From positions 3,217,699 through 3,281,698 of the forward strand of contig CM067512.1 of the NCBI GenBank assembly GCA_034509495.1: a DNA stretch of 64,000 bases, read 5' to 3'. Of this stretch, positions 35,901 through 50,466 are shown piece after piece. The position numbers and the translations under genes are program-made. Within the stretch, counting starts at the first letter, position 1; the number at the start of each line of letters is the position of its first letter. The DNA comes from Acestrorhynchus altus. Its lineage: Eukaryota; Chordata; Actinopteri; Characiformes; Acestrorhynchidae. The notes beneath the pieces are model-generated. The model made no database searches. It saw nothing but the letters and a program-made list of their open reading frames with translations, and was not told the DNA's origin.

Positions 35901-38169
35901 CACGTAACCATGGACTCAATCATCCTGGTGGAGATGGTGGAATGGGATAGGAGTGTTTGATTGATGCCAATCAATCATCACTTGAATCCTACAGAGTGCT
36001 GTTGCTGACTGTGAGCAGTCCGTCATGACCACAGATCAGTCATCTTCTAATGGCTTCTTCCAGCACTATGATGCACTATCCCACAAAGTCAAAGCTGTCT
36101 GTAACTGGTTTCATTAACCAATCACTGGATCCGGTAGATTTCAGTATGAAAGTTCTCCCCAAAATGGTCTGGAATGAGGCAGTCTTGTCAACATGGATCA
36201 ATATCTCAAAGGAACATTTCCAACATCTTGTGCAATCCATGGCATGAAGAATTGAAGCTGGGTAAATCGAATTGAGCAAAACATCTTGGCTTTAAAAGTG
36301 AGCTTTAGGCCAATGAGTTCTTTGTTCTTTCTAAGTTCATTTGTAGTCAACATATCACAGTTACTGTCCACAGTAATCCAATGATATAACACACATACGG
36401 TATCTGGAGATCAAGCTGAAATTTGCCGAAAGTACCACTTTAACTGATAACCGAATACATTCAGTATAAACACACAAGGCACGAACATAGCTGTGGTTAG
36501 TGTGGAAGAAAGGGCAGTGCAGTGAAGTAAAGCCACATGCCTTGCACTCATTCTACCTTCAGCATACGTCTCTGGAAGGTGGGCTGGTCAGCAGAGATGA
36601 AGCCGTGGTCATAGCGAGGAAAGACCATCTGAGCGGTCGTAAGAAGGAGAGGACAGATAGAAAGGAGAGAGAAAAGTCAGGACAGACACTACGATCTACT
36701 TTTTTAAGGTGGAACAGCAGAGCTTTCACTGAGAAGTGTCAGGTGAACAGAGGCGGCAGAAGGTTCAGTGAGGAGCAGGAGGACAGGAGATGGCCTGGAG
36801 GGACAGAGTCTAATGGAGACCACGAAGAGACAAACCTTGATGAGAATCTGGTTACTGTGCAGGCCTGCGTGAGTGGCCTGACCCTAAAGCAGAGGATGGA
36901 CACAATTTATCACAGAGCACATAAACCACTCCTTTTCATCACCTTCTTCTTCTCACAGACAGGATTCAAGATCAAAAGCAGCAGAGCTTGAATGAACACT
37001 GAAAGAAAATGATTAAATCTATCAAATAATCCACCACGATTTCACTCGATTTGATCAGACAATATTCATCACAACATCCAGTTCAAAGGACTGATTATTG
37101 TTTGTAGTGTTATAAGCTTCTTGTTAAATGATTAAGACCACCTCCATTTCGTCTTGTTTGTACTGACATTTAAGCAATTCGGGTTCTGCTGCGGCTCAGA
37201 TTTGGACTTGCTGGACCTAAAACTCCCACCTCTGCCAGCTTGTGTGGCAGGTGTCTCACATGAAGACAGCTCAGTGTTATTCCATCCATTAGAAATAATA
37301 ATTCAATGCATTGGGAAATGTAATATTTCACCACAATTCCATTCAATTTCATACTGATCCCTCTGTGGCAAGTAGGGTCAGCAAATCGGCGATGGACTGG
37401 CCAGCAGCCGGGCAGGACTTGCTCGTCGAACTCTCACCTGACTACAGAGGTGAATAGACCACATTCTGATCACTGAAACACAGTGTACGTTTCTCCTCCA
37501 GCCAGCCACCCCATGTACCTACTCTCATGTAGCTGCTGCCAATGAATTTATACTAAAAACAATGTCTATGATTACATTTATTTTACAAGGACCTCTGAGA
37601 AACTATCATTAATGAAGCTAAATCATTTTCCTAATATATTAAAACAAGGTTTTCTTTCCCTGCAGATGTAGCCCATCATTTTTCCAGTTATGAGTTCATA
37701 TATACAGTGCAATCTGACCTGATGTAGCACAGATATGCAGCTCTAATTATTTTTAAAGACTGATCAAATTTAGATTTAAATATAAATATAAACAATAATC
37801 ACTGCTGTCTCGATGTTTTCTGACTGTAATGCAGACATAATAAGACTGGATATTTCAAGACCGTTGCTTTGCCCTCTTGAATTCAGATCAACACTGGCTG
37901 GAAATTACATATTCATGTGTGTTTGTTGCTGTAAACCATAGTTACGGAAGGCCGGCGAGGCCTGAATTGTCCTGCTGACAGTAACGGAGACAGGAGTCTG
38001 GGACGCAGCAGAAATAATCAGGACGTCTGCCGCCAGAGATTTTAAACACCAGCCGTGCCAGTTACGTTTAGATACCGCTTCTCTCTCTCTCTCTCTCTCT
38101 CTCTCTTTAGAGGATAAAACAGAAAAGGAGATCGAAAGTAAAGGTTTATAAAAAGAAAGTGAACAGGAC

Positions 38170-38224
<55 letters not shown>

Positions 38225-38467
38225 AAGCGAGTCTGGCCATGAGGGATGTGTTAGCCAGGCTGTGGTGGGCTGCAGAATAGCTGAGGTTTCCCACACTGCA
38301 GCTTCACTTTGCTTTGTCATATTCACTAAGACACACACACACACACACCCACACACACACACACACAGAACTACTCCCTCATCCCAAGCCTGTATCTGCA
38401 CACACACATACTTTTTTCTATGCAGTGTGAGACATGGGGTTAAATAGATATTCTGTCTCATATTTGT

Positions 38468-38531
<64 letters not shown>

Positions 38532-41500
38532 ATAGACATTTCACATAATGTTACATTAAAATGCAATGAAATACAAAATGATGCCACTCTGGATGTGATG
38601 CAACATCTTCCCTAACTGGTTCCTTAACCACCAGGCCACAGCTGACTCATGTTATATTCTTGTTACTGGGCATGTAACCATAAAAGCTTGCCCCTGCCTG
38701 CGTGTGCCCTGTAATGTTTGTAAAAAGGAAATTTGTCTACAGAAAAAGTCCAAAACGATTTGTAATCACATCCTTTTCAAGATACAAGTTTTGGAGATAC
38801 AAGGTATTTTGTTTGATGCTGATGATTTTGTGAGCATAACTTTAACCCCAATGTCTTGAAAATGTACAAAAAATACACAACACAGACAAACATACACACA
38901 CACACACACACACACGTGCTCCTCCCAATCCACAGCTCAGCTCACTGCCTTCTGTCTTACACAATCGGCCTTTCAGCTTCAAAGTCTTACAGTTCCCCCA
39001 CGACCATCGCTAAACTAAGAAGGGGGTTACTGTGCAAGAGAAAGAGAGAGACTCACAAAGAAAGAGAAAAGAGACAGTGGTAGAGTGAGAAAGGGAGAAT
39101 GAGAGAGAGAGGAAAAGAAGATAAAAGCTAAACAGACAATAATAAATGATCTGAAGTGCTGTCAAAATTCCTCTCTCACTTTCCCTTGATCCCAGATTTG
39201 TAATGGACCATTACTCTTCACGGCATCTCTGCAGCCATATAAAAGGGGCTATTTGTGTGCGCACGTATTTCAGTGATCACAGGGTGGGATTGAAGCAATA
39301 CGTGCGCAGAACCCACTCGACGATGTTCCACAAGAATGCATAATTGGTCATTTGGAATATCATAAAATCATAAAACCCTCAATAACTCATTACTGTATTA
39401 CTGGGGTGGTGCTACTCCTGTCACGAGCGGACATTCAAGGGTACATCAATGGGACTTTTAAAAAGGTAGATCCATAAATACTTCTGTTTCTCCTGCAACA
39501 GTAAACTTACATAATCATCCTTTGCATAATTGTGGGACATTTATTTGACATAATGAAGGCTGTTCCTTGGGAAACTAAACCAGAAACAGTCACTGGTTTC
39601 TTCTGGTTGCTGTAATGGATCATGGATGACATTAGGCCATAAGAGCAAGATTAACCCAGATAGAAATAACATTTTGATTTAAGGTTTCCAGGATTTTTTT
39701 TTTTATTATTAACCTTATTAGAAGGGGATTAGTGTTACATGGGGAGGTGGAGTAAAGTCATTTTGCCACAGGACATATGAAAAAATGACACAAGAAAAAA
39801 AATCTCACCAAAGATGACTGAGATAGGAGGTAAAACCCCATAATTGTGTGTGATGTGTGGTTTAACCACTGATAATGTGATAACCGATTTTATTACTGAA
39901 CGAAATTTGGTTTAAAACATGCAGGTAGTCTCAATTCATATGATTCAACACTACACATATGAACTAGGCATGAACTGCTGCGTCTGCTATAAGAATGAAC
40001 GTTTGCCACAGGCTCGACTGACCTAAGGTATCAGTGCCATGCATGGCACAACAAAATGCCTCCTCGAGCACCTTAGTACTAAAAAAACAGCAAAAGAACT
40101 CCTTTCCCACAGAACATAATGGAATATTTATACACGTCAGTTGGCAGATGATTAATAAAACCTTATGTTAATTTCATGGCTCATTTTACAGAAGGTAAAA
40201 GGTGCCGGTATCTTTACCAACACGGTGCATTTGGATGGGACTAAAATCCCCATGTACAACTAATTCCGTCCGAAAAACATTTTAGAAACCTTAAAAATAC
40301 CACGTGGACTGCTGGCTTAAACCTTTAGCCCTTTAAAAACTGTATTTGGGCTCATACTTCAATGCTGCACCCGTAAATACACAAGATACATATTAGTTTC
40401 ATAACATCTACTGAATAAGATCTACTGACTGTATATCTGTCACAACTTACCCTTGGCCCAGCTTCTCCTTGATCACCCTTTAAAAGACAGAAGACAGAAT
40501 GTTTATAAACATCTTCATAACAGTGGGCAATACCATCAAAACCAACATGTTCATGTGTATGGTGGCCTCACTTTAAGAAAGTTAGAAATGAGACTTGCTT
40601 GCTTGTCGTGCAAATACTTTGTAAACTACAAAGTACTGGATGGAGGTCCATCATATCAGAGAACACAGTTCCACTGATCCACAGCTCAATGCTGGGGGGA
40701 TTTATGTCCCTCTAGCCCATGCATGGCAATAAGCATGTTGCCAATTGCTTCCTGTTTATCTGCTCAAAAGAGTCAGTACTTTTCTATAAGGACTAGAGCA
40801 GCTGTGTGCATTGGCCATGTAGTGTATCTTCTAAACGGACAATCGTATAGAAGAAGAAAAGGGTTCTTAACTTTCAGTGGAAGTCAATGGAAAAGGAGTC
40901 ATTCTGGAGCATTTCTATTGGTCCACCCAAAAACTATTAAATCAAAAAATTAAAACCAGAAACAAATGGAGATACAAGGTTTTAAAGGAAAGCAGCAATG
41001 TTCTTTTATGTCAAGCAAGCCTCAGTGAACCTTGTTTGTAATCAGTTCTGGAATGTCAAAGCAATGGAGAGATAAAAGACAGGAGAGTTTTTGAAATGGT
41101 GGTTAAAGCGATTCACGGTGGGAGCACTGGCACGTCCTGCGTCCCAATGAGTCTGACAAGGCAAAACTGATTAGGGGAAAATCGGACAAACCCTAATGGC
41201 TCCATATGGCTCTCGCCAGTGGGTCATGTAATCAACAGGAATATTCCAAGGCTGGTTCTGTTTACCAGTGCTTTTCTTATGGGTTGCATCGTTCATGTGT
41301 CCATGTGCACAAATGGCAACATGGAATACATGTGCTGGTTGCTGTGAGATGGTCTGGAAACACATCTGGTTGTCGTGAAATGGAGAAGACTCTGGGAGCA
41401 CGACGAGAGGTGATTACCTTTGTAGGTGTGGAACTGCAGTGATGTACGGGCTAATGGATGGGTTCTGTACGTGTGTGGGGTGGGCTGAGGTCAATTATGT

Positions 41501-44500
41501 GTATCGGTTTTTACCTTATCTCCCTTTGGTCCAGCAGGTCCCTGAGGAGAGCAGAGAGGGAAGAAGATATGATATTGTCAGTTGGAAGGAATGATTTATT
41601 GATTGTCCTGTTCAGAACCTTACTTCAAGAAGACAAATAAAACAACCAGTTATGACATCATTTGTCCATTAAATTGAGTAATATGGATGACATCATCGTA
41701 CATCCACCAGTCATTTTTGAACTATAAGATGTTTTGCAAGTGTTCGGACAGTGGGGTGGGTTTTACGTTAGGGCTAAGTTCAGACTATAGGCAGATTTCT
41801 CAAATCAGATCTGTTGAAGTGACTGTCCGAACTGTTACCGTGATCAGATTTGTGTGTCCGGTTGCAGTAATAACGGCATCAGTAACTTGAAATCCACACT
41901 GACTACATAGCTTTGGTCTTTCTTACTGGATCCCACACTTCTGTCCTTGAAATCCACTTTGAAATCTGATTCAAGTGCCCAGAGCATCCAGACTGAGACT
42001 CAGCTCTGGTTATAATCACATTTGCAACAACCACAAATCCGGTTCCATGTTTTTTTTCTGTCCAGACTCTCACAAATCAATCTGGATACAATGCAGATCA
42101 TCCGAAAATCAGACTTGAGCATAGTCTTCGCCTGCAAATGAAGAGTGAGTTCTTGAAGTTGATGTGTTGAAGAAGGAAAAAGGGGCGGGCCTAAGAATCT
42201 GAGACCAGTGAGTGCAGGAGCAGGACAAAATATACATGTAGAAAAATCCCACAAGTAAATGAATAAGCTCTATAAACTGATATTCACACACTAATTGCCA
42301 TGTAATTACAAATACTCTTAATAATTACCTGCAAAATTAATATAATCCATGAATTAATCAATTTGAAGTTTTTGTGAAGCAACCAATTATGTAAAGAACA
42401 CATGAATTGTGTGTTATTGTGCTACAGAAAGGATGGATTATGTAGACGGTCAGTCAGTCTCAGCTGTGAAAAGTCCAAACACATCACAGTTAACTGTGGG
42501 CGGGACTGGACAATGTCTACACTGCATGTGGACAAATGCCGATTTTTTTTGCAGTGCGTAGGACCCATACAGACGTCTGTTTCTCAGTATGCAGTGATCA
42601 TTATCTACCAAAGAGACCCATCTTTAAAATCTGATAATCAGATGCAACTGATCCCGTAACAAAAAAACCCATTAACTGTGCTCCAAGGAAGGACAACTAG
42701 TGTCATTGATGTGATCATGGAGGCCCCACCTCACAACTTAATGGACTTAAAGCATCTGCTACTAACATCTTGGTGGCAGATACCACCGACCATCTTCAGA
42801 GGTCTTGAGGAATCACTGCCTCGACAGCTCAGAGCTGACATAACTCAACTTGACCTAACTTAACCTTAGTTATCTGCTCAACAGGTTCCTGGCATCCAGT
42901 TCATTCCAGTTCAATGTACTAAACAGCTCTCAGACCGAGGAGCTGTGGTGAGACTCGGAACATGTGAAGCTCAGGTAAGCAGAAGGTGGCTTGCAGTCTG
43001 CCTCCTGTGGTGAGACAGCTGGGTTTGGAGGCAAAACCCCAACTTCAGCCAGTATCACACCTGGTTGAGATTCACGGCTGAATTTTTCTCGAGCGTGAAA
43101 CAAAACACCTTGATGTCTCTTTTGCACAGCGAACAACAGATTGATGATGTTTGGAGGTCTAACAGAGGAGATGCGTTTTCAGGAGTCCTCTCTGCCTCAG
43201 TAGTTTACATTGCTATGGACAAATGGCTTTCCCTCGGCAAAGACAGAGAGAATCGAGGGGCCCTTGGAAGATGACCTATGTGGAAGAATGGGAATTAAGA
43301 GTGATGAGCTGCTTTCGTTACTGTGTAATCCATTATTTCCATCTCATTTGTGGCTGGATGGATGGAGACCAAAACGTTGTGGTCTCTGTCTCTATATAGT
43401 GTCTTAGCTGATAAATGGCCGGAAAAGCCAGACATGTTGTTTTTAAATCCTCTGTCTCCACACAGGGATAAAACCACGCTTTCCCATTTAACCAGCATGA
43501 GGTAACAGTTACCAGATGGGTGTAGAGACTGCTACTGAAACTTCACTATCTAATTGCACAGACAATCCAGCTTAAGTTGGAGATGTGTCAACCTTTCCCA
43601 GGCGACAAGACACATCTCTCAAATCTGCACTGACTCACTGAATTTAAGAACAATGAATGAAATGAATAGCGAATTACCTGACTTCCTTTTGGACCAGGTG
43701 GACCCTTTGGTTGATCGAGGGTCAAGTGAACATAGAAGAACAGATGAAAGAAGAAATGTCAACATTTTTGTAAACATGTGAATGGAATTTTACACTCTGA
43801 AAATAATAACGGGGTCTAAATCGTTATTTCCAGGGATGCTTTAGAAGAATCCACTATTTCAATTCAGTGCCTTCAGTAGACGGTTCAGATGTTTGAGTGA
43901 TCTGGAAAAACATCAGGTCTATGGAAGGAAGTCAGAAGAATCAGATGATCACTGGAGAGTTCCTACTCATTTCTGCCCAGTCCTCAATAGGTTCAATCCT
44001 GTGTCTAACTGGTTGACCATTGACATCATGAAACATCTGCAAAATCACAATCCCAATTCTTACTTTGGAACAGTGAGGATCTCAAGAGAGTGAACAGGAG
44101 CTCTTCCAGTGTCAGGCTGAATCCTTACTCAACAGGATGGACGCTGCGATTAGGGTAACAGCAACCCTGACCAAGAATTGTGAAGAAAAATTGCCCAGAA
44201 TCTCAAATCAACCCAAACAGGGTTTATTATTATGAACACTTTCCTCATTATGAGTGTTCATGTTCTGTTCCCTCAAAACTCTACTACAGTGTGTGTGGTC
44301 ACATGATTCTGACTCGACCGGTTTGTGATGTGGAAGAAGAACTCCAACACTGAGCAACTCAAGCAAACAAAAATGCTGTGACCATCATTCAATAAACTGA
44401 CCAATTACTGTGATCAAGGTAATCAGCACAATTCACTGTGATATTGATTTATGATCATATCAGCCAGCACTACCTGTCATTACCTGGTCTAGTGAGGTTG

Positions 44501-47500
44501 TTATGGTCACTTCACATTTAATTATCAATGTATTTGATCGGGGTGCCATTTAAAAGGTGACTCCGTGATCTGGTTCCACTGTTAAAACAGGGTTTACTAG
44601 ATGTTGAAGGACACAGTCATAATGGTTTCATAACTGATGCTGAATGACTTAAAACATGTTTCAAACACGGATTCACAAATAATGCAAGCATATTATGGAG
44701 TTTTAGGGGTTAAAACAATAAATGTTCTGCAAAAACGTCTACAACAACCAATTTAAGTTCCATAAAGGACCATGATGTGTGTATAAATGCAGGCCACTTA
44801 TGACATCACCCAACTGTTCTAAGTTCTAAGTTGGTCAGAACACAATCTAACCTTTTTAATTATCTCAAATATTATCTGAATAGAAGTTGCATTTGTTCCC
44901 ACACCAGGTATTTTGAGCTTCAAACATTATGCTCGCCCTGGCTTAGTCCTACCTGTGTCCAATATTCCTACTCAGCACTTACGTCTGACTGACCACCGAG
45001 ATCTCACAACACAGAGCATTTGAAACTGAATACTCTTCTACGGGCACTTTAACAGCTATGTCTACAAGCTCTCACTGCATCACATATGTGCACGTGTCGT
45101 CCAGCTGTCAGTCAAAGCTGAAGCGTGGTGAGTGGAGGGAGTAGTGCGTACTCACAGGTTTACCGTCCAAGCCAAGAGGTCCCTGGATGGAGAAAAGGGA
45201 GAGAGAAACGAGCAGTTAAACCACGGGGCTTCGCTAGTTAAGCAGTGCAGTAAAGAACAAAGAACGGGGTGATCCCAGATCAGATATAGAAGGAGGTGTG
45301 GGAACAGTAAATCAGAAAAGAGACAGGAGGTGAGGGAGGAACAGAATAGCATCCTAAGCATGGTATGACATCACTCATACTATTGCACATAGCAGCATTG
45401 TGGGGTCGGTAAGAAGGCCACCTACAAGCAAGAAGAACATTAACATGTGTTGGACATAAAACGTTCTTAATGTTGATTCGTTTCACATGGCGAACAGAAC
45501 TGTTTGACCCGATTGTCAACAACAAGTATATTCTCTGGAGAACAAAGCAAAGAATCTGTGTAATCTTGAGAGAAGCAAAACCACCAAAAACATCTACTGG
45601 AACATCTCACTGATTTGACACAGTCAAAGCATGAGGAATATGATGAAAAGAAATGGAAAGAAACCATTTGTGGTCCAGTGGACTACACCTACACATCTGT
45701 GACCCAAGGAAAGACATCAGCAGCTCCTTTAGTCTTCAACAAAAACAAAAAACATAAAAAGCTCCAGTCAAGCATAACAGAGCAGAGTCTGAAGGAGCTT
45801 AATGGAAATGACTTTTGACCTAAATGGTATTTGTCTGCGCAGAATGTTTTGGTTTTTTTCTGCACTCAAGTTCACCAGTCTCTTGAGATGTGACCTCTTG
45901 GTTGGACCCTTGCTGGACCGTTGCTGGACCCTTTGGCTACTGTCTCTTTTTTCTGGCTCTCAGAAGAGAAAAGCAATATACTGGCGTAGGATCGTAAAAC
46001 CCCATTTCATGGTTCAAATGCTCAGACCTGTCCGTCTGTTCTTGTTATGTGAAGAAGAGCGGTGTCAGTTGTGTTGTTCACATGCACACAACGCCTGGAC
46101 CGAGGCTTTGTTCATACAACGGCAGCAGAGGGACAGAATTCTTAGAAACAAGCCCAGTGAGTCAAGGTACAAGTAGAGAAAATAACATTGTGTTTTGGAT
46201 ATTAAGTCACCAGTTAAAACTACCTTTTTCGACAAAGGTTAGGGACAATTTCATCTTTTGAGACAAAAAAAAATATTATAAAGTTTCCAACTTGAATATG
46301 ACCCTGAAGACGTTTGCTTGGCTAATGCACTAAAAAAGCAGGTCCAAATAAATGTTTGTATATTTTGATTTTTTGTGCAAAACAACTATTTCATGTAAAA
46401 ACCCTCCTCTTTCCCATTGGCTCCTGGCATCATATACTTGCATACTGGTTTTGTCTACTGCCCCCTCACTCACCACCAGTGTGTTGTCCTTCCTCTGCTG
46501 TTACCTTCTCTTGAATGTTCAACTATATTTTATATGTTGGCTGCCTACCAGACCTCAGAGTTGTAGGCTGTAAGGGCAAGCGACCTCTTCTGTGTTGCTG
46601 AGAGTCACTCTGTGTTGACCTGGTGCTACATTTACAGTGTAGATTCTATTAACAGTGTAGATTCACCAAAGAACAGGGCTTCTAAAATCATACAGTGTTC
46701 TTTTTGAGATGCCAGAGAGCCAGGTGGAAGGGTGGAAGGGTGGAAGGGTGTGGGAACCCAGCAGTGGCCTGGATGTGACAGAATGTGTGAAACATTTTTG
46801 TGATGAGTCCATCTGGGAATAGTTAAACTGGCCAGTCTCCCTGGTGGATAGCTATGATGAGCTGACATGGTGTGCACATGAAGGTCTCGCCGATCATCAA
46901 CAGAGACAAATGAATATCAAGGTCAAAAAAGCAGACTTATTTACGGTGAACAGAATCCTATGACTTACTGAGCTGGGCCACTCTGGGCACACAAAGACCC
47001 ACTCTACCCGGTCAGATAACAAAAAGACCCACTCTACCCGGTCAGATAACGAAAAGACCCACTCTACCCGGTCAGATAATGAAAAAAGACCCACTCTACC
47101 CGGTCAGATAACGAAAAGACCCAATCTACCCCGTCAGATAATGAAAAGACCCACTACCCGTCAGATAATGAAAAAGACCCAATTTCCTACCCCAAGGTCA
47201 GATAACTAAAAGATCCACTCTTACCCGGGTCAGATAATGAAAAAGACCTACCAGGGTGACAGAGAGGACCCTGGTTATTGTTGAATGTTCCACAACATCA
47301 GAAAAGCCATTGTTTGAACACCATTTAGTAAAACCTCTACGCGCTAAATCTGACCGACATTTAACTGAAGAATGAAATCAAGAAAAGCTCCCTGAAATGT
47401 GGCTTGTTTGACACTAAGGTCCGAAATATGAAGGCAAAAGAAAATAACATTAGAGCCTTAGAACAGAGTGTTTACCACACATATTCCACAGAGAGCTTAA

Positions 47501-50279
47501 AGATTCCACTCAAACGAGGATTCCGATTACCAGTTAAAACCTATGTGGGCGGAAAGTGAGAAATGTGAATAATAGTTTTTTTGTCTGCTGCCCTTGTCAG
47601 CATTAAACTTCTTCCATCATAAATTGCAAATTCATCCCAGAGACGGCTTTGGACGCTGGAGACCAGGCCCATCCAAGCATTCCATGGAAATTGGATCTCC
47701 ACGGCCTCAGGACCACAGTGATTGGAAAATCCAGGATGCTCTCCAGTTGCACTCTGAGGGGACCCAGCCATCAGCCTGGATCTCAATTGTTTTAATCAAC
47801 TCCGGAGAAATGCTTATAACACAAGGCCTGGAAGCAGAACACAGGCCATATCTTTAATTTGCTGTAATGGCCACTGCTAGTAGTAAAGAGCTGAGCACCT
47901 GTCATAAAAGGATCCGGAAAGAGAGGTTTTCAAGGTTCTTGGGGTTTGATTCATCAAGAACATTTGTTTTAACTTGCTAGTAAAACCATGTTTTTTCTTT
48001 TATTTTAAAACAAATAATAGTTTGACTTGAATAAATGCTGAATGAAACCAGTTAACTGCTGCCCTGATGAACCGCTTATGTTTGCTTTTTTGCTTCCATG
48101 ACAGAATAATAATACAGGACAGGTACTCCATATTAAAGCCGCCTGCTAAATCAAGTAATTCACAGACTTTAAAGAGCTCTTAAAAAGGAGGGTTTCTTAA
48201 TGGTTCTGGGATGATCTGTTCCTGCAAAGAGGAACCAGTATTTCATATTTTTGTCGTAATAAATTGATAAGATGTAAACATTATAGTGGGTTTGGAGTAA
48301 AATGCAATAGTTCCCAGGAGAAACCGTCCCACTGTTACAGTAGGTATGAAGTTATAATGCCCTAAAAGCTGCATCACAGAATCTCTTAATAATTAATGTT
48401 GAAGAGCAAGTTTGAGGACACTTCTTATGATCCTAATTTTATCTGGAAAAATATTTTTAAGTCCATTTGTTGGTGAGATCTGGTATCAGGTCTGTCTGGT
48501 AAGGGTGCCGTCTTATAAGAAGTCGTCTCTTTTCAGATTTCCCAGATTTCAGTGTTCCACACTTGCTCAATTCCTCGCTCTCCGTTAGCCAATCAATTGG
48601 AAGACAATCCAAGAAATTCCCAAAGAATTTCTAATTTACTCAAATCAATTTGTTAAGGAAACGAGGGTGTCACCATAGGGGAACTGTGGACTGCATTTAT
48701 GATGAGTGTCCTCACTCTATGTTACGAAGTATTTTCTGAATCTGAACTCAACCTTTACCAAACCCTAACCTTAACCATGAGTGAAAGGAGACGTTCTTAA
48801 TGAGTTTTCAGTTATTAATTTTTATAGCTACAGATCCATTACATCCATAAGCTTTTTCAGTGCCACAAGGTGGACAGGAGGACAGTGATATATCCAAGCA
48901 GTCCGTGATGGTGTAAATAAATATGTAATATAGAATTTGCAGAAATATGTACATTTTCAAATATTAATAGAAGGTTGTATTGCTTGAGTACCCTTAATGT
49001 CCCTTGAGGAACCTCCCAAGGGATCACGAAGTTCTATCTATCTAGAGCACACGCTATGATAAATATTATATTTCACAATGAGCTTCCACATCGTATCCTA
49101 TCAGCAGACCTATCCCTGATTGAAAATGTGTGGGATGCTTTTGGATGCTCTATCAACACCTTTACATCACAATCAAGACCAGTAAAGTTCACGCGGGTCT
49201 ATACATGGTTCTACTGTGGCATCGCATAATCCCACCCAATTTTAACCTTTCAAAAGGTTCTCTGATATTTTGACATCAAGGATTGTTTTGTTGCAATGTC
49301 CTTTAAGAAAACCCAAAGAGGTTAATCTCTGGCTTTGCTCCAAAGACTTGAATTTCCTTTCTTTTCAGGAATGAGAAGTGGATCAGAGTACTTCCAGCAG
49401 AAATGAAGATAGGCAGAGTTCAGAGAACTCAAAAGCAGCTTTTACTGTGGTCCCACGCTAGACCAATGGAACCTCAAGAACTTCTATCCTACCAATCGTA
49501 GGGTTTTGTGGCAGCACAGGGTGAGAGCGAAACAAGGCCAAGACCTGGATTCCACGCCCATGAAATCCCCAACCTTTCACCTGCTCAAATCCACCTCCCC
49601 AACCTAGGAAAAATCAAGTTATCGCTACTGCTTTACGCTCAAAAATATATGGAAAATAATTAATATACATGATATTCGCTTTTTTCCAGCATCAAGAACA
49701 AAGATGTCCTTTGCTGGAAGGGCTAGAGGGGGCATAAACTTCCTTGTTATAAACTTGGCCAAAGTGCATTCATTTAGTCCTGGCTTTCATGCCAGGGTCT
49801 GGTCCTTGATGTGCGGTGGCAGTGGAGTAAACCTTTCTTATAGCAATTTCAAAAGAAATAAAGGTATCGCCATGTGGACTATTTCATAGCAGTCGAATCC
49901 GACCGCCTTCATCTTCACTGTGCCTTGGAGTTTCAGGTAAAGACGTTAATAAAGATGAAGCATAACTTGGGAAACATAATCTCAGAAACAAAGGCACTAA
50001 TCCTATAACAGTGAATTGTTAAAAATCTCGTTTTTTTAAATGAAATTTTTCCAAAACATCAACAAACACTAACTAACTGTGGGATTTGTTTCACGGTAGT
50101 CCCTTTTCCCTACCACACCACTCAGCTGATGTTACCTGTGGTTTGTGTATCAACACTGTCAATCAAACAGAGCTTTAATGTGTGGACAACAGAAATATGA
50201 CCACTAGAAGAGACGTGTGGACAGCAGTGAAGAAAACGTTATTACTTTCTGATAGTAATAGAGCTATATTTAGTAGTTG

Positions 50280-50335
<56 letters not shown>

Positions 50336-50426
50336 CATCTATCTATCTATCTATCTATCTCTCTGTCCATCTGTCTCTCCACATCTCTGTTTTAAATTTC
50401 AAACTTTGCAGTTCCTCCAGTGACAG

Positions 50427-50466
<40 letters not shown>

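Noticed and set aside
38042..38587. 181-codon minus-strand open frame
   Set aside because: It is a translation of the GATA, AC, TC and AG microsatellites (YLSIYLSI, VCVCV and SLSLSL runs) with no unique domain.
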